64,000 nt of DNA from positions 1-64,000 of the forward strand of contig DUNG01000008.1 of the NCBI GenBank assembly GCA_012839475.1. Reading direction: 5' to 3'. This DNA is from Petrimonas sp. Lineage in GTDB: Bacteria; Bacteroidota; Bacteroidia; Bacteroidales; Dysgonomonadaceae. Numbering within the stretch: position 1 is the first letter of the stretch; the number at the start of each line of letters is the position of its first letter. The notes beneath the pieces were generated by a model that was not told the origin of the DNA, did not search any database, and saw only the letters and a list, made by a program, of their open reading frames with translations. Below, piece by piece: positions 8,242 through 17,910 of the stretch. A program made the position numbers and the translations under genes.

Positions 8242-10041
8242 CTATGGGTGGACAGGGCGTATCGGTAACCCATGACAGCGAGATTTTGCGTATACCCTGG
8301 GTTGGTTTTCGGACCAACGTAATGAGAGGTAGCTGCTGTAGTCCTTGTCGTCCGTACTTAACGTACTCGACCAGTAATTGGCCTCCGGGGTGCTATTTCT
8401 GATGTACTCGGTACCCTCGTAGCGGTTGACGGCAGGCAGGAAGATGAAGTTGCCGTTCGGCCCCGTCAATTTGTAGCACCACACGCCGTCCACCGTAATG
8501 AATTCCCAACTGCAGGATTCGATAAGCATTTGCATTTCTGCAATTGTTGGCATGCGCCAAGGTGAGCCGAGCTTGACGGTGGCAGCATCGTCCTCGGGGT
8601 CGAGGATCTTCTTGCCGTCGGTGCCGTTGTACTTGGTCAGAATGCGTGTTAGATCCCACTCGTAGGTCGCCCACTTGTAGGTCTCCCATGAGTAGTCGTT
8701 CTTAGGCTCGGTTTCGCCCCATGCGTAGTAGCCGCCTGATTCCGAAAGCTTGGTGGCGCCAAGGTTGCACGCCGCCCACTTCAAGCCATTTGGCAGACCG
8801 AGGTCAACGTACTCCATCGTGGATGGGTCTGTTCCACCACCCGGGTTTTCTCCGCCACCCGGGTTTTCTCCACCACCCGGGTTTGTGCCACCGCCACCCG
8901 TGTTGATATTGCCGATTGCCGTTTTAAGTTCTTCCAATTTTTGGATGATATCGGCGAGGGCATCGGCAGCATCGGTGTTGCCGTTGTTTACAGCGGCTAT
9001 GAGAGCAGTGATTTCGGCGGTTACCTCGCTAATCTTCGTGGCGATATCGCCCTGTCCAGTTTCTAGTTGTGTCTTAATCAAACCCAGCGCACCAACCACC
9101 GCGTCGAACTTGCTACTGTAATCGGGCAATTCTTTGACAGCGGCGATCAGCAAATCGAATTTATTTCTTAGGGCAATGGTCTGTACCCCGATAGCTGTCC
9201 GTATCAGCTCGAGTTTTTCGCTTAGTTCAAGGGTTTGTGACCTGATAGCTCTCCGTATCAACACGAGTTTTTCGCTTAGCTCAAGGGTCTGTGCCCCGAT
9301 AGCTCCCTGTATCAGCGCGAGCTTGGTGTCAAGCGTGACGTTCACGGAGTTGATGGCATCGTTTATCGCTTGTAGTTTGCCGTTGAGGTCACTGCTCAGG
9401 TTGTCGATAGCAGTAGCCAGTTTGTTAGCCATTTCTTCCTGCTTGATAGTCTGATTGTTGATAGCTTTTGTCAAAATATCGAATTTGCCTTCAAACGAAA
9501 GGGTCTGTGCCTCGATGGCTCCCTGTATCAGTGCGAGTTTGCTTTCAAGGGTGACGTCCACGGAGTTGATGGCATCGTTTATCGCTTGTAGTTTGCCGTT
9601 GAGGTCACTGTTCAGGTTGTCGATGGCGGTTTTGATGTTGCCGGCCAGTTCTTCCTGCTTTAGGGTTTGGTTGTTGATCGCCGTTTCGAGCAGTGCGAGT
9701 TTGCTTTCAAGCGAGAGGGTTTGAGCTTTCACTGCTGCTTCAATAGCTGCGAGCTTGGTATCCAGCGTGTTATTGACATTATTGAGCACGCCGAGAATAG
9801 CCTGCAACTTGGCAGCTTGGTCAACATTCATCTTGTCGATGGCTTCTGTCAACTGCTGGATGGCTTCCTCGTTTTTGAGCGCACCCTTGTTGATGGCATC
9901 CACCACCTGGCTAAAGTCATTAATCACGGTTACGTTCATCGTGTAGTTGATTTCGGGTGCATCTTCCTGACATGATGTGAAGAATGCGGATGTTGCCAAC
10001 AACATGGCGATGGCGAACAAGATTGATTGAATACGTTTCAT
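8242..10041 (-). CDS. Coiled-coil lipoprotein with C-terminal FISUMP domain
   Basis: This 599-aa surface lipoprotein has a signal peptide with lipobox FFTSC (Cys24). Residues 40-380 form a long heptad-like helical stalk with an internal repeat of about 72 residues (AINNQT...KQEE begins at 121 and again at 193), plus shorter repeats of SEKL.LIR (about 256-284). A Gly/Pro/Asn linker (383-407) made of GGGENP units leads to a Fibrobacter succinogenes major paralogous (FISUMP) domain (about 410-599) with YVDLGLPNGLKWA, YYAWGE, WRMPT and YWSS. The architecture is that of a fibre holding a globular tip. FISUMP domains have no firmly known activity. The OmpA-like gene lies 101 nt upstream. Confidence 0.85.
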   Translation of the reverse strand: MKRIQSILFAIAMLLATSAFFTSCQEDAPEINYTMNVTVINDFSQVVDAINKGALKNEEAIQQLTEAIDKMNVDQAAKLQAILGVLNNVNNTLDTKLAAIEAAVKAQTLSLESKLALLETAINNQTLKQEELAGNIKTAIDNLNSDLNGKLQAINDAINSVDVTLESKLALIQGAIEAQTLSFEGKFDILTKAINNQTIKQEEMANKLATAIDNLSSDLNGKLQAINDAINSVNVTLDTKLALIQGAIGAQTLELSEKLVLIRRAIRSQTLELSEKLELIRTAIGVQTIALRNKFDLLIAAVKELPDYSSKFDAVVGALGLIKTQLETGQGDIATKISEVTAEITALIAAVNNGNTDAADALADIIQKLEELKTAIGNINTGGGGTNPGGGENPGGGENPGGGTDPSTMEYVDLGLPNGLKWAACNLGATKLSESGGYYAWGETEPKNDYSWETYKWATYEWDLTRILTKYNGTDGKKILDPEDDAATVKLGSPWRMPTIAEMQMLIESCSWEFITVDGVWCYKLTGPNGNFIFLPAVNRYEGTEYIRNSTPEANYWSSTLSTDDKDYSSYLSLRWSENQPRVYAKSRCHGLPIRPVHP

Positions 10042-10142
10042 AATATTTTTATTTAGTTGTTAGTTGAATATTTGTAAAATTATAGTTTGCTTTTGGCTGT
10101 TAACTTTTAGCACATTTTTCCGGTTTTTTATCTTTTATCTTT

Positions 10143-11480
10143 CTATTCTACGGTAATAGTTACTCTTCGTCCTTCGGCTGCGGGTTTGCCCCTTTGCTCG
10201 CCGATGGCGGTTTGCGGATGCAGGTCTTCCCTGGCGAAGCCTTCTGCCACGAGCACCTCCACCACATGGGCAAGCCTACGTTCAGAAAGCGTTTGGTTGT
10301 AATCTGCCCTGCCGGGCGTGCTGGCTTCGGCTACGAGGATAAGCTTTTTGCCACGTACACTACGGGCAAAGGCTTTCAGTCTGTCGCCCTCCTCACGGCT
10401 AAAGTAGGAGCTGTTGTGGCTGAACTGCACGTAGTGCGAGGGTTGAACCTCCTGCACCACTGTCACAGGCTTGCTTTCGCAGTCGGCAAGACGACGTTGG
10501 AGGTCGGTCTTCTCCTGCTGCATCTTGGCGCGGTCTGCTTCGGTGCGTTTTCTTTCGGTTTCGTTTTCTCGTTGCAAGGCATTGACGCGGTCGTTGAGCG
10601 TGGCGATTTCACCGTCGTAGTACTGTTTTAACGTTTTAGCACGACTCGGAACAAAGTTATAACGCACGGTGGCAAGGGCGAAGATAAGGTTCTTCGGCGC
10701 AATGTCATCCCGCTTAAGGAGCCAATCCATTTCGCCCTTCACTCCTATGGTAAACTGACGGCTGAGATCGGCTTCAATGTGGAGCGAAGCAGGAATGTAG
10801 AACTTGTTAAACTCCTCATGACGGTTGGTGGTGCGTACATTGCCCGTGACGGTCACGACATCGTCGTTGCTGATAGTGGCGCCATCGGTCATCGGAGTAG
10901 TTTGCCCGTTTTCCGTTATGGTGTTATTAATGTACATGCCGTACTCGTTGCCCTTGGCAAAGGAGTAACCTACACCCGTGCTCGCCCAGATGTTGAGCCA
11001 CTGAGCGCCGCGGCGAGGCCACAGTTCCATCAGGTTGAACCCCACGCCTAACTTGGCGTTGTGGAAGTTCATCAGGTAGTTGCCGTACATTTTGACGGGC
11101 ATCGTTTGGGTGTCGAGCGTTGCGAATCGCTGCTCACGGCGGTAGCGCGACCACAAATACTCTGCTCCCATGCGTACCCAAGGACGTATGGTGAAGTCCA
11201 CACCGCCACCCACGGCAGGTGCAAGTTCGTAACTCTTCTTGGCATCCACATTAAGATACCACACATCGGTAGCCCACGACAGTCCGCCCTGGGCATAGAT
11301 GCTCCATGTGCGGGTGCGTAGCTTTTGGTTGTAGTCTCCCGTGCCCTGCGCGGCGCCCCCGTCACCGGTCTGCGCCTGTACGGCGGAGACGGTGACGAAA
11401 GCGAACAAGAGGGAGAGTCCTACTCTTGCTATCCTGCCGCTGAGCAGAGGTAACAGCTTTGTCTTTCGTTTTTTGTCCAT
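10143..11480 (-). CDS. Outer-membrane barrel protein with OmpA-like C-terminus
   Basis: This 445-aa protein has a long N-terminal signal region ending VQAQ (about residue 37). A beta-barrel-like part with alternating aromatic residues (about 55-275) is followed by a coiled coil (about 285-330) and an OmpA-like domain (about 345-445, with TPGRADYNQTLSERRLAHV) expected to bind peptidoglycan. It probably anchors the outer membrane to the cell wall and may pair with the coiled-coil lipoprotein downstream. The start follows a 79-aa gene by 31 nt, consistent with an operon. Confidence 0.78.
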   Translation of the reverse strand: MDKKRKTKLLPLLSGRIARVGLSLLFAFVTVSAVQAQTGDGGAAQGTGDYNQKLRTRTWSIYAQGGLSWATDVWYLNVDAKKSYELAPAVGGGVDFTIRPWVRMGAEYLWSRYRREQRFATLDTQTMPVKMYGNYLMNFHNAKLGVGFNLMELWPRRGAQWLNIWASTGVGYSFAKGNEYGMYINNTITENGQTTPMTDGATISNDDVVTVTGNVRTTNRHEEFNKFYIPASLHIEADLSRQFTIGVKGEMDWLLKRDDIAPKNLIFALATVRYNFVPSRAKTLKQYYDGEIATLNDRVNALQRENETERKRTEADRAKMQQEKTDLQRRLADCESKPVTVVQEVQPSHYVQFSHNSSYFSREEGDRLKAFARSVRGKKLILVAEASTPGRADYNQTLSERRLAHVVEVLVAEGFAREDLHPQTAIGEQRGKPAAEGRRVTITVE

Positions 11481-11511
11481 TGTGTTTTGAATTAAATAGG
11501 TGAATATTTAT

Positions 11512-11751
11512 TTATGAGTTCTTTATACCTTTATTGTGATAGGAGGGAGGAAAGAGACTCAACAGTCGTCGCCAAAGGCCGCGACAAGGTGGTGGATTCA
11601 CGGGGTACACATTGTGATCCCTTTCATGCTCACGGCGTTCGAATTCGGAGTCAATCATTTGGCGAACGGTCTCCAGAAGTTGCACGCGGTCTTCCGAGAA
11701 ATGCAACGCTTCATCTGATTTAAGATGCTGCTTTTGTCGTTTCTGTGCCAT
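11512..11751 (-). CDS. Small 79-aa protein, first gene of envelope operon
   Basis: This is a charged, soluble protein rich in Arg, Glu and His, with an amphipathic helix (about 12-45) and a Trp/Leu-rich segment (about 59-67) that could touch a membrane. No signal peptide or known domain is visible. It lies 31 nt before the OmpA-like gene in the same direction. The 406-bp gap upstream is shared with the divergent hybrid regulator gene. Confidence 0.55.
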   Translation of the reverse strand: MAQKRQKQHLKSDEALHFSEDRVQLLETVRQMIDSEFERREHERDHNVYPVNPPPCRGLWRRLLSLFPPSYHNKGIKNS

Positions 11752-12108
11752 ATCCGATATTCTTTATTTTGTTTGCGGTAAAATTACAGGTGATCTAAGC
11801 CAATCTTGGTGCTTTTATCTGCCAAACAAATGTTCTAAACTGACAATCTTCATCTGTTACGACTGTTTTAAACTGCCATTTTAAGCCTGTAACTAATTGA
11901 TAATTAAATGAAAGTCGCAAACACTTTTACATATTTTAAGGAATACGCTTTTGGAGAGAAAAAGTTGATTTTCGGCTATCGTATTTCGCGATTAGCAGGG
12001 TAAATTCGAGTGTAAATATCTTTCAACGCAAGAGATTCTTGCCTACAAATACAGCAAAATAATCTCAAAATAATGGAGTAATATTTTAGTGCACCCGATA
12101 CAATTTTG

Positions 12109-12116
12109 TATTTTTG
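12109..12116 (+). promoter_or_regulatory. -7 element (TAttTTTG) of hybrid regulator gene
   Basis: TATTTTTG matches the Bacteroidota -7 consensus and lies 42 nt before the ATG at 12158. The rest of the 406-bp gap (11752-12157) is A+T-rich; no matching -7 box was found for the leftward operon. Confidence 0.5.
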
Positions 12117-12157
12117 TAGGCAAATAACGTGAGTTCGACCAATGGCTAATTGCCAAC

Positions 12158-15118
12158 ATGATAAACCATAATAATGAACCGGGTATGGAGAACTCTATCA
12201 AACAGCTCAGGCCATATACATGTGGGGGCCGTAAACGCTATCGGTTGATTATTAATAATCTATTAGCCGCGTTTATTTCAGTCTCTTTTCTATTCATCTC
12301 GTGTGGCAAGAAGCCTGCATCTTTCGTAACCGAAGAGAACGACACCACGAATTTCATCGCGGCCCTTCCATTGATGTCACAAGATGAGGATGGTAACGCC
12401 GATGAGGCGATACGTCGGTTACTCGGCGACTATGACAAACAAAAAGGTGACGAGCGAATAACCACGGCAAACAAAATATTCACGCTGCTCTATAAGGAGG
12501 ATTTTCTTGACGAGAAAATCAGGGTAACCGCTCAAACACCGCCCGACAGCTTAAACCTTTTGGTGTGGTACCAAGCCGGGGTCTATTTCTGGGAAGTGTA
12601 CGACTTTGATGAGGGAATACGCTGTGTCACAAAGGCTCTCCCGTTTGCATACAAGGTGGATGATTTGTTATTGAGAGCCGATTGCGAACACTTGATGGGG
12701 CAGTTCCTTTTTCGTAAGGCTGACTATGTGCAAGCATTAGAACACGTGCATAAGTCTCTCGAAATTTACCGTGAGACCGACGACAAAAGTAATATCAGTA
12801 GTTCGCTCAATTCATTGGCAGCCATTTGTTTAACAATGAAACAACTTGCAGACGGAGAGCGATATATCCTCGAAGCTATCCATTACAGCAAAGAGGCAAA
12901 TGACTCCAACCGCTTTGCCATACAGTGTGGCATGGCATCGGAAATATACCATGGCATGGGCAAGGACGAACATGCTTTGGATTATGCCCGCCAAGCCTAC
13001 TATATGGACTCGATAAAAGGCAACAACGCGAAGTTAGGCATACGACTTTCGCAGATGGCTGTAGCACAAATCGCGTTGAAACAGGATGCAGAAGGGGAAC
13101 GTTCGCTGAGGCGTGCCATTCCGATACTTGAAAAGGCTGGAAACACGCAATCGCTTGCCATCTGTAACAACCAGATGGGCGATCTGCTCAACCGTCGCCA
13201 CGCCCATGCCGAAGCTGCTCAATGTTTTGAGAAAGCAGCGAACGTATTTGCTTCACGGGGCGACATCTATAACGAGAGTCACGCGAGAATTGGACTGTAC
13301 GAGGCGTTGAAGAAGAGCGACCTTGAATCTGCCACCGAACACCTCTATCGCTATACCCAGCTGAAAGACTCTATTTATCTGCGCGATATGGAGCAGGCTG
13401 TGAGCCATTACAACGCCAGATACAAGAATGAAGAATACGCGAGAGAGATAGAAAACAACAAGGCGGAACGAAAGCTGATATTGATTGCCGGTATTTCGAT
13501 GGCATTGGTGTTGGGTTTATTCATCCTTTTCCTGCTTTACACTAATCGCTTGCGAACCCGAAGCAACCGCGCATTGAAACAGATGTCGGCTCTGCGCGAG
13601 AATTTCTTTACCAATATCACCCATGAGTTCCGCACTCCGCTCACTGTAATACTCGGATTGAGCCACGACCTGCAAGCCGTTGAGGCGGAAGGGGTCAAGG
13701 ATAAGGCACAAACTATCGAGCGGCAAGGCAACGGACTACTCACGCTCATTAATCAACTGTTGGACATCTCGAAAGTAAAGTCAGCAGTGGGCAATCAGGA
13801 TTGGTGTAACGGCAATATCACGGCGTACTTCACTATGATAGTTGAAAGTTGGCGTGACTATGCTCGCGGTCGTAACATTGACCTGCAACTCGTCGTCAAG
13901 GAAACAGTGGAGATGGATTTCGTGCCCAACTATGTGAATAAAGTTGCCAACAACTTGCTATCAAACGCCTTCAAGTTTACGCCTGAATACGGGAAAATTA
14001 GTGTATTGGTATGGAGCAAGAACCAACGATTATTTGTTGATGTGCAGGATACAGGTGAAGGGATGGACAAGGAGACTTTGAAACATATCTTCGAGCCGTT
14101 TTATCAGGCAGATAGCGATGCAAGGAACCTCGGTACAGGTATAGGATTGGCTCTCGTCACGCAAATCATCGATGCCGTGGAGGGAAGTATCACTGTGGAA
14201 AGTGAGGTGGGCAAAGGCACGACTTTCCACGTAAGCGTGCCCATCCACAATCGTTACCAACGACAGGTAACTGCCTTTGAGGAAACCTACAAGCTACTGC
14301 CGACTGAAACAGTTGAAATGCCCGCGGACAGCGAGAAAGACGATAACGAATGTCGCCTGCTCATCGTTGAGGATAACCGTGACATCGCCGCCTATATCGG
14401 CTCTCAGTTTACCGACCAGTACGCTATTTTTTACGCTTCCGGCGGAGGGGAAGGATTGGAAAAGACATTGGACCTGGTGCCCGACCTGATTATTACCGAC
14501 CTGATGATGCCCGGCATGGATGGTTTGGAGATGTGCCGACAGATTCGCGGCAACGAAATCGTGAACCACATTCCCATCATCGTGGTAACGGCGAAGATTA
14601 CCGAAGAAGAGCGTATCAAAGGCATAGAAGCCGGAGCAGATGCCTATCTCGCCAAGCCTTTCAACAGCGATGAGTTGCGCACGCGGGTGGAGAAACTACT
14701 TGATCGCCATCGCCGTTTGCGCCGTAAATTTGGAGAGAGTCCCAACACTAACAAGGAGACGGGCAAAGAAGAGCAACTTACAGAAGCAGAGCGTAGATTC
14801 CTTGTGAAAACGGTGGACTTCATATACCTCCTCATGGACAAGCGAAAACTGGAAGTGAATACTTTGGCGGAGAAACTCTGCATGAGTCCCAGGCAACTCC
14901 ATCGGAAAATCATCGCTTTGACAGGAGATACCCCCGCCTCATACATGCTGAAAATAAAGATGCAAAGGGCTCGTTTATTGCTTGAGGGAAAATCTGAACT
15001 GAAGATAGAAGATATCGCCGACCGCTGTGGTTTTGATCATCCTTCCAGCTTCTATCACGCGTTCAAGAAGATGTACGGTGTTACGCCCGCGGAACATAGA
15101 AGAATGAAGAACCTGTAA
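12158..15118 (+). CDS. Hybrid two-component regulator with TPRs and AraC domain
   Basis: This 986-aa protein combines sensor, receiver and transcription factor in one chain. The N-terminal hydrophobic stretch (about 37-49, followed by Cys50) suggests export or lipidation; it precedes a periplasmic TPR domain (about 70-420) and a transmembrane helix (about 437-460). The cytoplasmic part has a HisKA domain with His489 in NITHEFRTPL, an ATPase domain with GTGIGLALV, a receiver with phospho-acceptor Asp781 in IITDLMMPGMDG, and a C-terminal AraC-type helix-turn-helix pair (about 885-986). Starts at 12158 or 12185 are both possible. It probably controls the divergent envelope operon; TPR-type members of this class are less studied than the glycan-sensing propeller type. 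Confidence 0.88.
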   Translation: MINHNNEPGMENSIKQLRPYTCGGRKRYRLIINNLLAAFISVSFLFISCGKKPASFVTEENDTTNFIAALPLMSQDEDGNADEAIRRLLGDYDKQKGDERITTANKIFTLLYKEDFLDEKIRVTAQTPPDSLNLLVWYQAGVYFWEVYDFDEGIRCVTKALPFAYKVDDLLLRADCEHLMGQFLFRKADYVQALEHVHKSLEIYRETDDKSNISSSLNSLAAICLTMKQLADGERYILEAIHYSKEANDSNRFAIQCGMASEIYHGMGKDEHALDYARQAYYMDSIKGNNAKLGIRLSQMAVAQIALKQDAEGERSLRRAIPILEKAGNTQSLAICNNQMGDLLNRRHAHAEAAQCFEKAANVFASRGDIYNESHARIGLYEALKKSDLESATEHLYRYTQLKDSIYLRDMEQAVSHYNARYKNEEYAREIENNKAERKLILIAGISMALVLGLFILFLLYTNRLRTRSNRALKQMSALRENFFTNITHEFRTPLTVILGLSHDLQAVEAEGVKDKAQTIERQGNGLLTLINQLLDISKVKSAVGNQDWCNGNITAYFTMIVESWRDYARGRNIDLQLVVKETVEMDFVPNYVNKVANNLLSNAFKFTPEYGKISVLVWSKNQRLFVDVQDTGEGMDKETLKHIFEPFYQADSDARNLGTGIGLALVTQIIDAVEGSITVESEVGKGTTFHVSVPIHNRYQRQVTAFEETYKLLPTETVEMPADSEKDDNECRLLIVEDNRDIAAYIGSQFTDQYAIFYASGGGEGLEKTLDLVPDLIITDLMMPGMDGLEMCRQIRGNEIVNHIPIIVVTAKITEEERIKGIEAGADAYLAKPFNSDELRTRVEKLLDRHRRLRRKFGESPNTNKETGKEEQLTEAERRFLVKTVDFIYLLMDKRKLEVNTLAEKLCMSPRQLHRKIIALTGDTPASYMLKIKMQRARLLLEGKSELKIEDIADRCGFDHPSSFYHAFKKMYGVTPAEHRRMKNL

Positions 15119-15190
15119 TGGCAATCACCTCGTTTTATGCAAGGGATATTATTTCTTGACTAACCAGTATGTCTTATACTTCCTAAAGGA

Positions 15191-15210
15191 AGCGGATTGC
15201 AAAATCCGCT
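15191..15210. repeat. Intergenic hairpin AGCGGATT-GCAA-AATCCGCT
   Basis: An 8-bp perfect stem closes a GCAA loop (a GNRA-type tetraloop), in the 467-bp gap after the hybrid regulator. There is no U-run. It could be a 3'-end structure of the regulator mRNA or a scattered short palindrome. Confidence 0.4.
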
Positions 15211-15383
15211 AAAAAGGGAAGAAACTGGAATAATATTAGAAAATAAATTTTTTACATCCCCGCTGATTTTTATCTATAATACTCAGCTCGGAGAGGGCAG
15301 GGAAGCATTGACGGTTCACGCAAGTGCACCGACTAGTTGATGGAAATTTCATGAACCCAAATAGAAAAAGGGAAACTTTTTGA

Positions 15384-15485
15384 TTCACTAATCGGGAGAT
15401 AACTCCCGGTTTTAATGAAATAGAATCCCTTAATTTATATCAACAGGGAATGTGCCTGTTCCGCCTGATACCGTGAGCAAAGATA
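15384..15485 (-). ncRNA. Candidate structured RNA, family B copy 1
   Basis: On the minus strand a perfect -7 element TATCTTTG (15478-15485) is followed by a hairpin AACAGG/CCTGTT, then GGATTC...GAATC enclosing CGGGAG-TTAT-CTCCCG. The part at 15384-15430 recurs with about 80% identity on the same strand at 21229-21274. No gene reads from this promoter before the stop of the convergent regulator gene, so a short untranslated transcript is the simplest reading. Confidence 0.4.
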
Positions 15486-15585
15486 AGAAACCCCTATAAA
15501 GCTTGCATGTTGACCCAAAGGAAAATGAAGCAAGGATGCTTTTTCACGCCGTGTGACACGTAAGCCCTAATCCATTTTGATGCCT

Positions 15586-16617
15586 TCAATTTGGTTCAAA
15601 ACTGGTTTCATAATTTAAGCATGCCTGTTTATATTTTTTGCTCATGTAATCAACGAGATGCTTAGGTTGAACAACGGTAACACCGTCGGAAAAGGCAAAA
15701 AGATCACGTTGAAGTTCGTGATTAATGACAACGTTTAGTTCAAATAGCACGCTACCATCCCCACGCCTTTCGACGATTCTTTGACTCTTGTGGATAGGCT
15801 TGGTTTCGATGTAGGGTGCGCTCTGTGGATTTGCAATAAATCTCACGATTTCAGGCTGTGAATTTAACCTTTTGGTCACTCCAACGATATCATCAAAAAA
15901 GGATTCCGGTTCAAAAAAGGTATTTTCAACGAAGGGTTCATCATCGGCAAGCTTAACCTTGGTGAACCTGTCCAGGGCAAGGTTCAACAAATCCAACCCA
16001 TGTTTTTTCACGCCAAACACAAACCACCTGTTACGGTATTCTTTTAACAGGTAAGGATAAAATATTATTTTGGAAACGTGTCTTGCCTTAAACGACTTGT
16101 AATTTATCTTGATGGTTTGCTTGTTAAGGATGGCCTGGTAGATAAAGTCGAGGTGTTCAAGACCTTTCAAGTCATCGTTCTTCTCGAAGTTAATGACAGC
16201 CGGGGATTTACGTTTCATTGCCGCGAGATGCGATTCCAGTTTGCTAACTACATCAGACATATCCGAAAAGTGCGTGAATTGCTTGAATTGACGCAGTACC
16301 TCAACCGCTTCAGACATTTTATTCAAGTCCTGTTCAGTCAATGGCAAGTTAGTAATGCTGTAATCGGGGTCATCGTACTTGTAATACTTGTTATCATACA
16401 CGACAATCGGAGCATTATAGCCAAGTTTTTCACTTCGCATAAGCTGAATATCCATTTGAATGGTTCTTTTGCTTATACCCTTACGGATACCTTCAAATTC
16501 GTACAAAGCATCAGAGCAAGCATCTATTAAATCATCTAACGTCCAACGCCTGTATGGATTTCTCAAGCATTTGTCGATGGTTTTATAGCGTATCAACGCG
16601 TTTTTATTAACAGGCAT
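15586..16617 (-). CDS. WYL-domain transcriptional regulator
   Basis: This 343-aa regulator reads from the ATG at 16617; a start three codons earlier is also possible. It has an N-terminal winged helix-turn-helix (about 5-75), a central WYL domain (about 150-230, with TIKINYKSF and RWFVFGVK) and a C-terminal WCX-like region. WYL proteins are ligand-responsive regulators, and relatives control BREX, CBASS and CRISPR loci as well as RNA- and DNA-repair genes. It is divergent from rtcB with a short shared promoter region, so it most likely controls rtcB, perhaps in response to RNA or DNA ends; control of the BREX island downstream is possible but less direct. Confidence 0.85.
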   Translation of the reverse strand: MPVNKNALIRYKTIDKCLRNPYRRWTLDDLIDACSDALYEFEGIRKGISKRTIQMDIQLMRSEKLGYNAPIVVYDNKYYKYDDPDYSITNLPLTEQDLNKMSEAVEVLRQFKQFTHFSDMSDVVSKLESHLAAMKRKSPAVINFEKNDDLKGLEHLDFIYQAILNKQTIKINYKSFKARHVSKIIFYPYLLKEYRNRWFVFGVKKHGLDLLNLALDRFTKVKLADDEPFVENTFFEPESFFDDIVGVTKRLNSQPEIVRFIANPQSAPYIETKPIHKSQRIVERRGDGSVLFELNVVINHELQRDLFAFSDGVTVVQPKHLVDYMSKKYKQACLNYETSFEPN

Positions 16618-16641
16618 GAAAATCATTTTTTAAATTCCATG

Positions 16642-16703
16642 CAAAAATAGGGAAAATATTTTGAGCTACGCAAAAAGACCGCGCACCCGGTTGAATACCT
16701 TTG
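16642..16703. promoter_or_regulatory. Divergent promoter pair of WYL regulator and rtcB
   Basis: Leftward -7 element: CAAAAATA at 16642-16649, read TATTTTTG on the minus strand. Rightward -7 element: TACCTTTG at 16696-16703, 22 nt before the rtcB ATG. The two promoters sit within 62 bp, so one bound regulator could affect both. Confidence 0.6.
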
Positions 16704-16724
16704 CAGAAAACAAATATAATTGAC

Positions 16725-17897
16725 ATGAAAAGAGTTATTTTATCAGAAAGAATTCCCATAAAGGTCTGGATGGATTCAATTGACGATAAGACGATGGAGC
16801 AAACGGTTAATCTCGCGAACCTTCCTTTCGCTTTCAAGCACGTGAGCTTGATGCCCGATGCCCACTCGGGATACGGGATGCCCATTGGTGGTGTATTAGC
16901 GACTGAAGGGGTGATTGTACCCAATGCCGTTGGTGTTGACATTGGCTGCGGAATGTGTGCGGTTAAATCTGACTTAATGGTGTCAGAGGTTTCAAGAAAA
17001 GAGATGTTGAATATCCTTTCTGAAATTAGAAATAAAATTCCCATTGGTTTTAATCATCACAAAGAAAAACAGGATGAAAGCCTGATGCCACAAGGATACG
17101 ACTTAAACAACTTGCATGTCATAAGCAGGCAGTACACGGCTGCATTAAAACAGATAGGAACGTTGGGTGGCGGAAATCATTTCATCGAGATTCAGAAAGA
17201 TAGTGAAGGCTTCCTTTGGTTAATGATTCATTCGGGTAGCAGGAACCTTGGGAAACAGGTGGCCGATTTTTACAACAAGAAGGCAGGGCAATTGAACGAG
17301 CTTTGGTATTCATCGGTTGACAAAAGCGTGGATTTGGCCTTTCTTCCATTCAGGACAAACGAAGCTCGTCAATACTATGATGAGATGAGGTATTGTGTTG
17401 ACTTTGCTCTTGCCAACAGGAAACTGATGATAGAAAGAGTGCAGGAATCATTTTATGACCATTTTCCAACGATAAAGTTCGGTGACGTCATAAACAAGGC
17501 ACACAATTACGCTGCCTGGGAAAACCACTTCGATAAGGATGTCGTCGTGCATCGCAAGGGTGCTACTTCTGCACGAGAGGGGGAGATTGGCATCATTCCC
17601 GGCTCGCAAGGAACAAACTCCTATATCGTTGAAGGTCTTGGGAACAAGGATAGTTTTAACAGTTGCTCACACGGTGCAGGACGCACGATGGGTAGAAAAG
17701 AAGCTGTTCGGAATTTGGATCTCGAAGAAGAAAAGAGAAAACTGGATGCTCTGGGTATTATTCATGCGGTAAGATCTAAAAGTGACTTGGAAGAGGCACC
17801 TTCTGCATACAAAGACATTGAAGAAGTAATGGCAAATCAGCAGGATTTGGTCAGAATCAAAGTGGAGCTTAGTCCGGTGGCGGTCATTAAGGGATAA
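16725..17897 (+). CDS. rtcB: RtcB-type RNA ligase
   Basis: This GTP-dependent RNA ligase joins 2',3'-cyclic phosphate or 3'-phosphate ends to 5'-OH ends, repairing broken tRNA and rRNA. It is 390 aa from the ATG at 16725; an upstream TTG in the same frame overlaps the -7 element and is rejected. Family motifs are present: PDAHSGYGMPIGG (44-56), GVDIGCGM (70-77, Mn-binding Asp72 and Cys75), GTLGGGNHFIE (145-155), HSGSRNLG (169-176), and HGAGR (316-320) with His316 as the guanylylated residue. No archease gene is adjacent. The divergent WYL regulator and the structured RNAs that follow suggest induced RNA repair. Confidence 0.95.
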   Translation: MKRVILSERIPIKVWMDSIDDKTMEQTVNLANLPFAFKHVSLMPDAHSGYGMPIGGVLATEGVIVPNAVGVDIGCGMCAVKSDLMVSEVSRKEMLNILSEIRNKIPIGFNHHKEKQDESLMPQGYDLNNLHVISRQYTAALKQIGTLGGGNHFIEIQKDSEGFLWLMIHSGSRNLGKQVADFYNKKAGQLNELWYSSVDKSVDLAFLPFRTNEARQYYDEMRYCVDFALANRKLMIERVQESFYDHFPTIKFGDVINKAHNYAAWENHFDKDVVVHRKGATSAREGEIGIIPGSQGTNSYIVEGLGNKDSFNSCSHGAGRTMGRKEAVRNLDLEEEKRKLDALGIIHAVRSKSDLEEAPSAYKDIEEVMANQQDLVRIKVELSPVAVIKG

Positions 17898-17910
17898 AAA
17901 GTATAAGTTT

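Noticed and set aside
9134-9975. Rightward Ser/Ala/Ile-rich ORFs opposite the FISUMP gene
   Set aside because: They are shadows of the repeated coiled-coil coding sequence on the other strand.
16701-16724. Upstream TTG start of rtcB
   Set aside because: It overlaps the -7 promoter element; the ATG at 16725 begins the conserved sequence.
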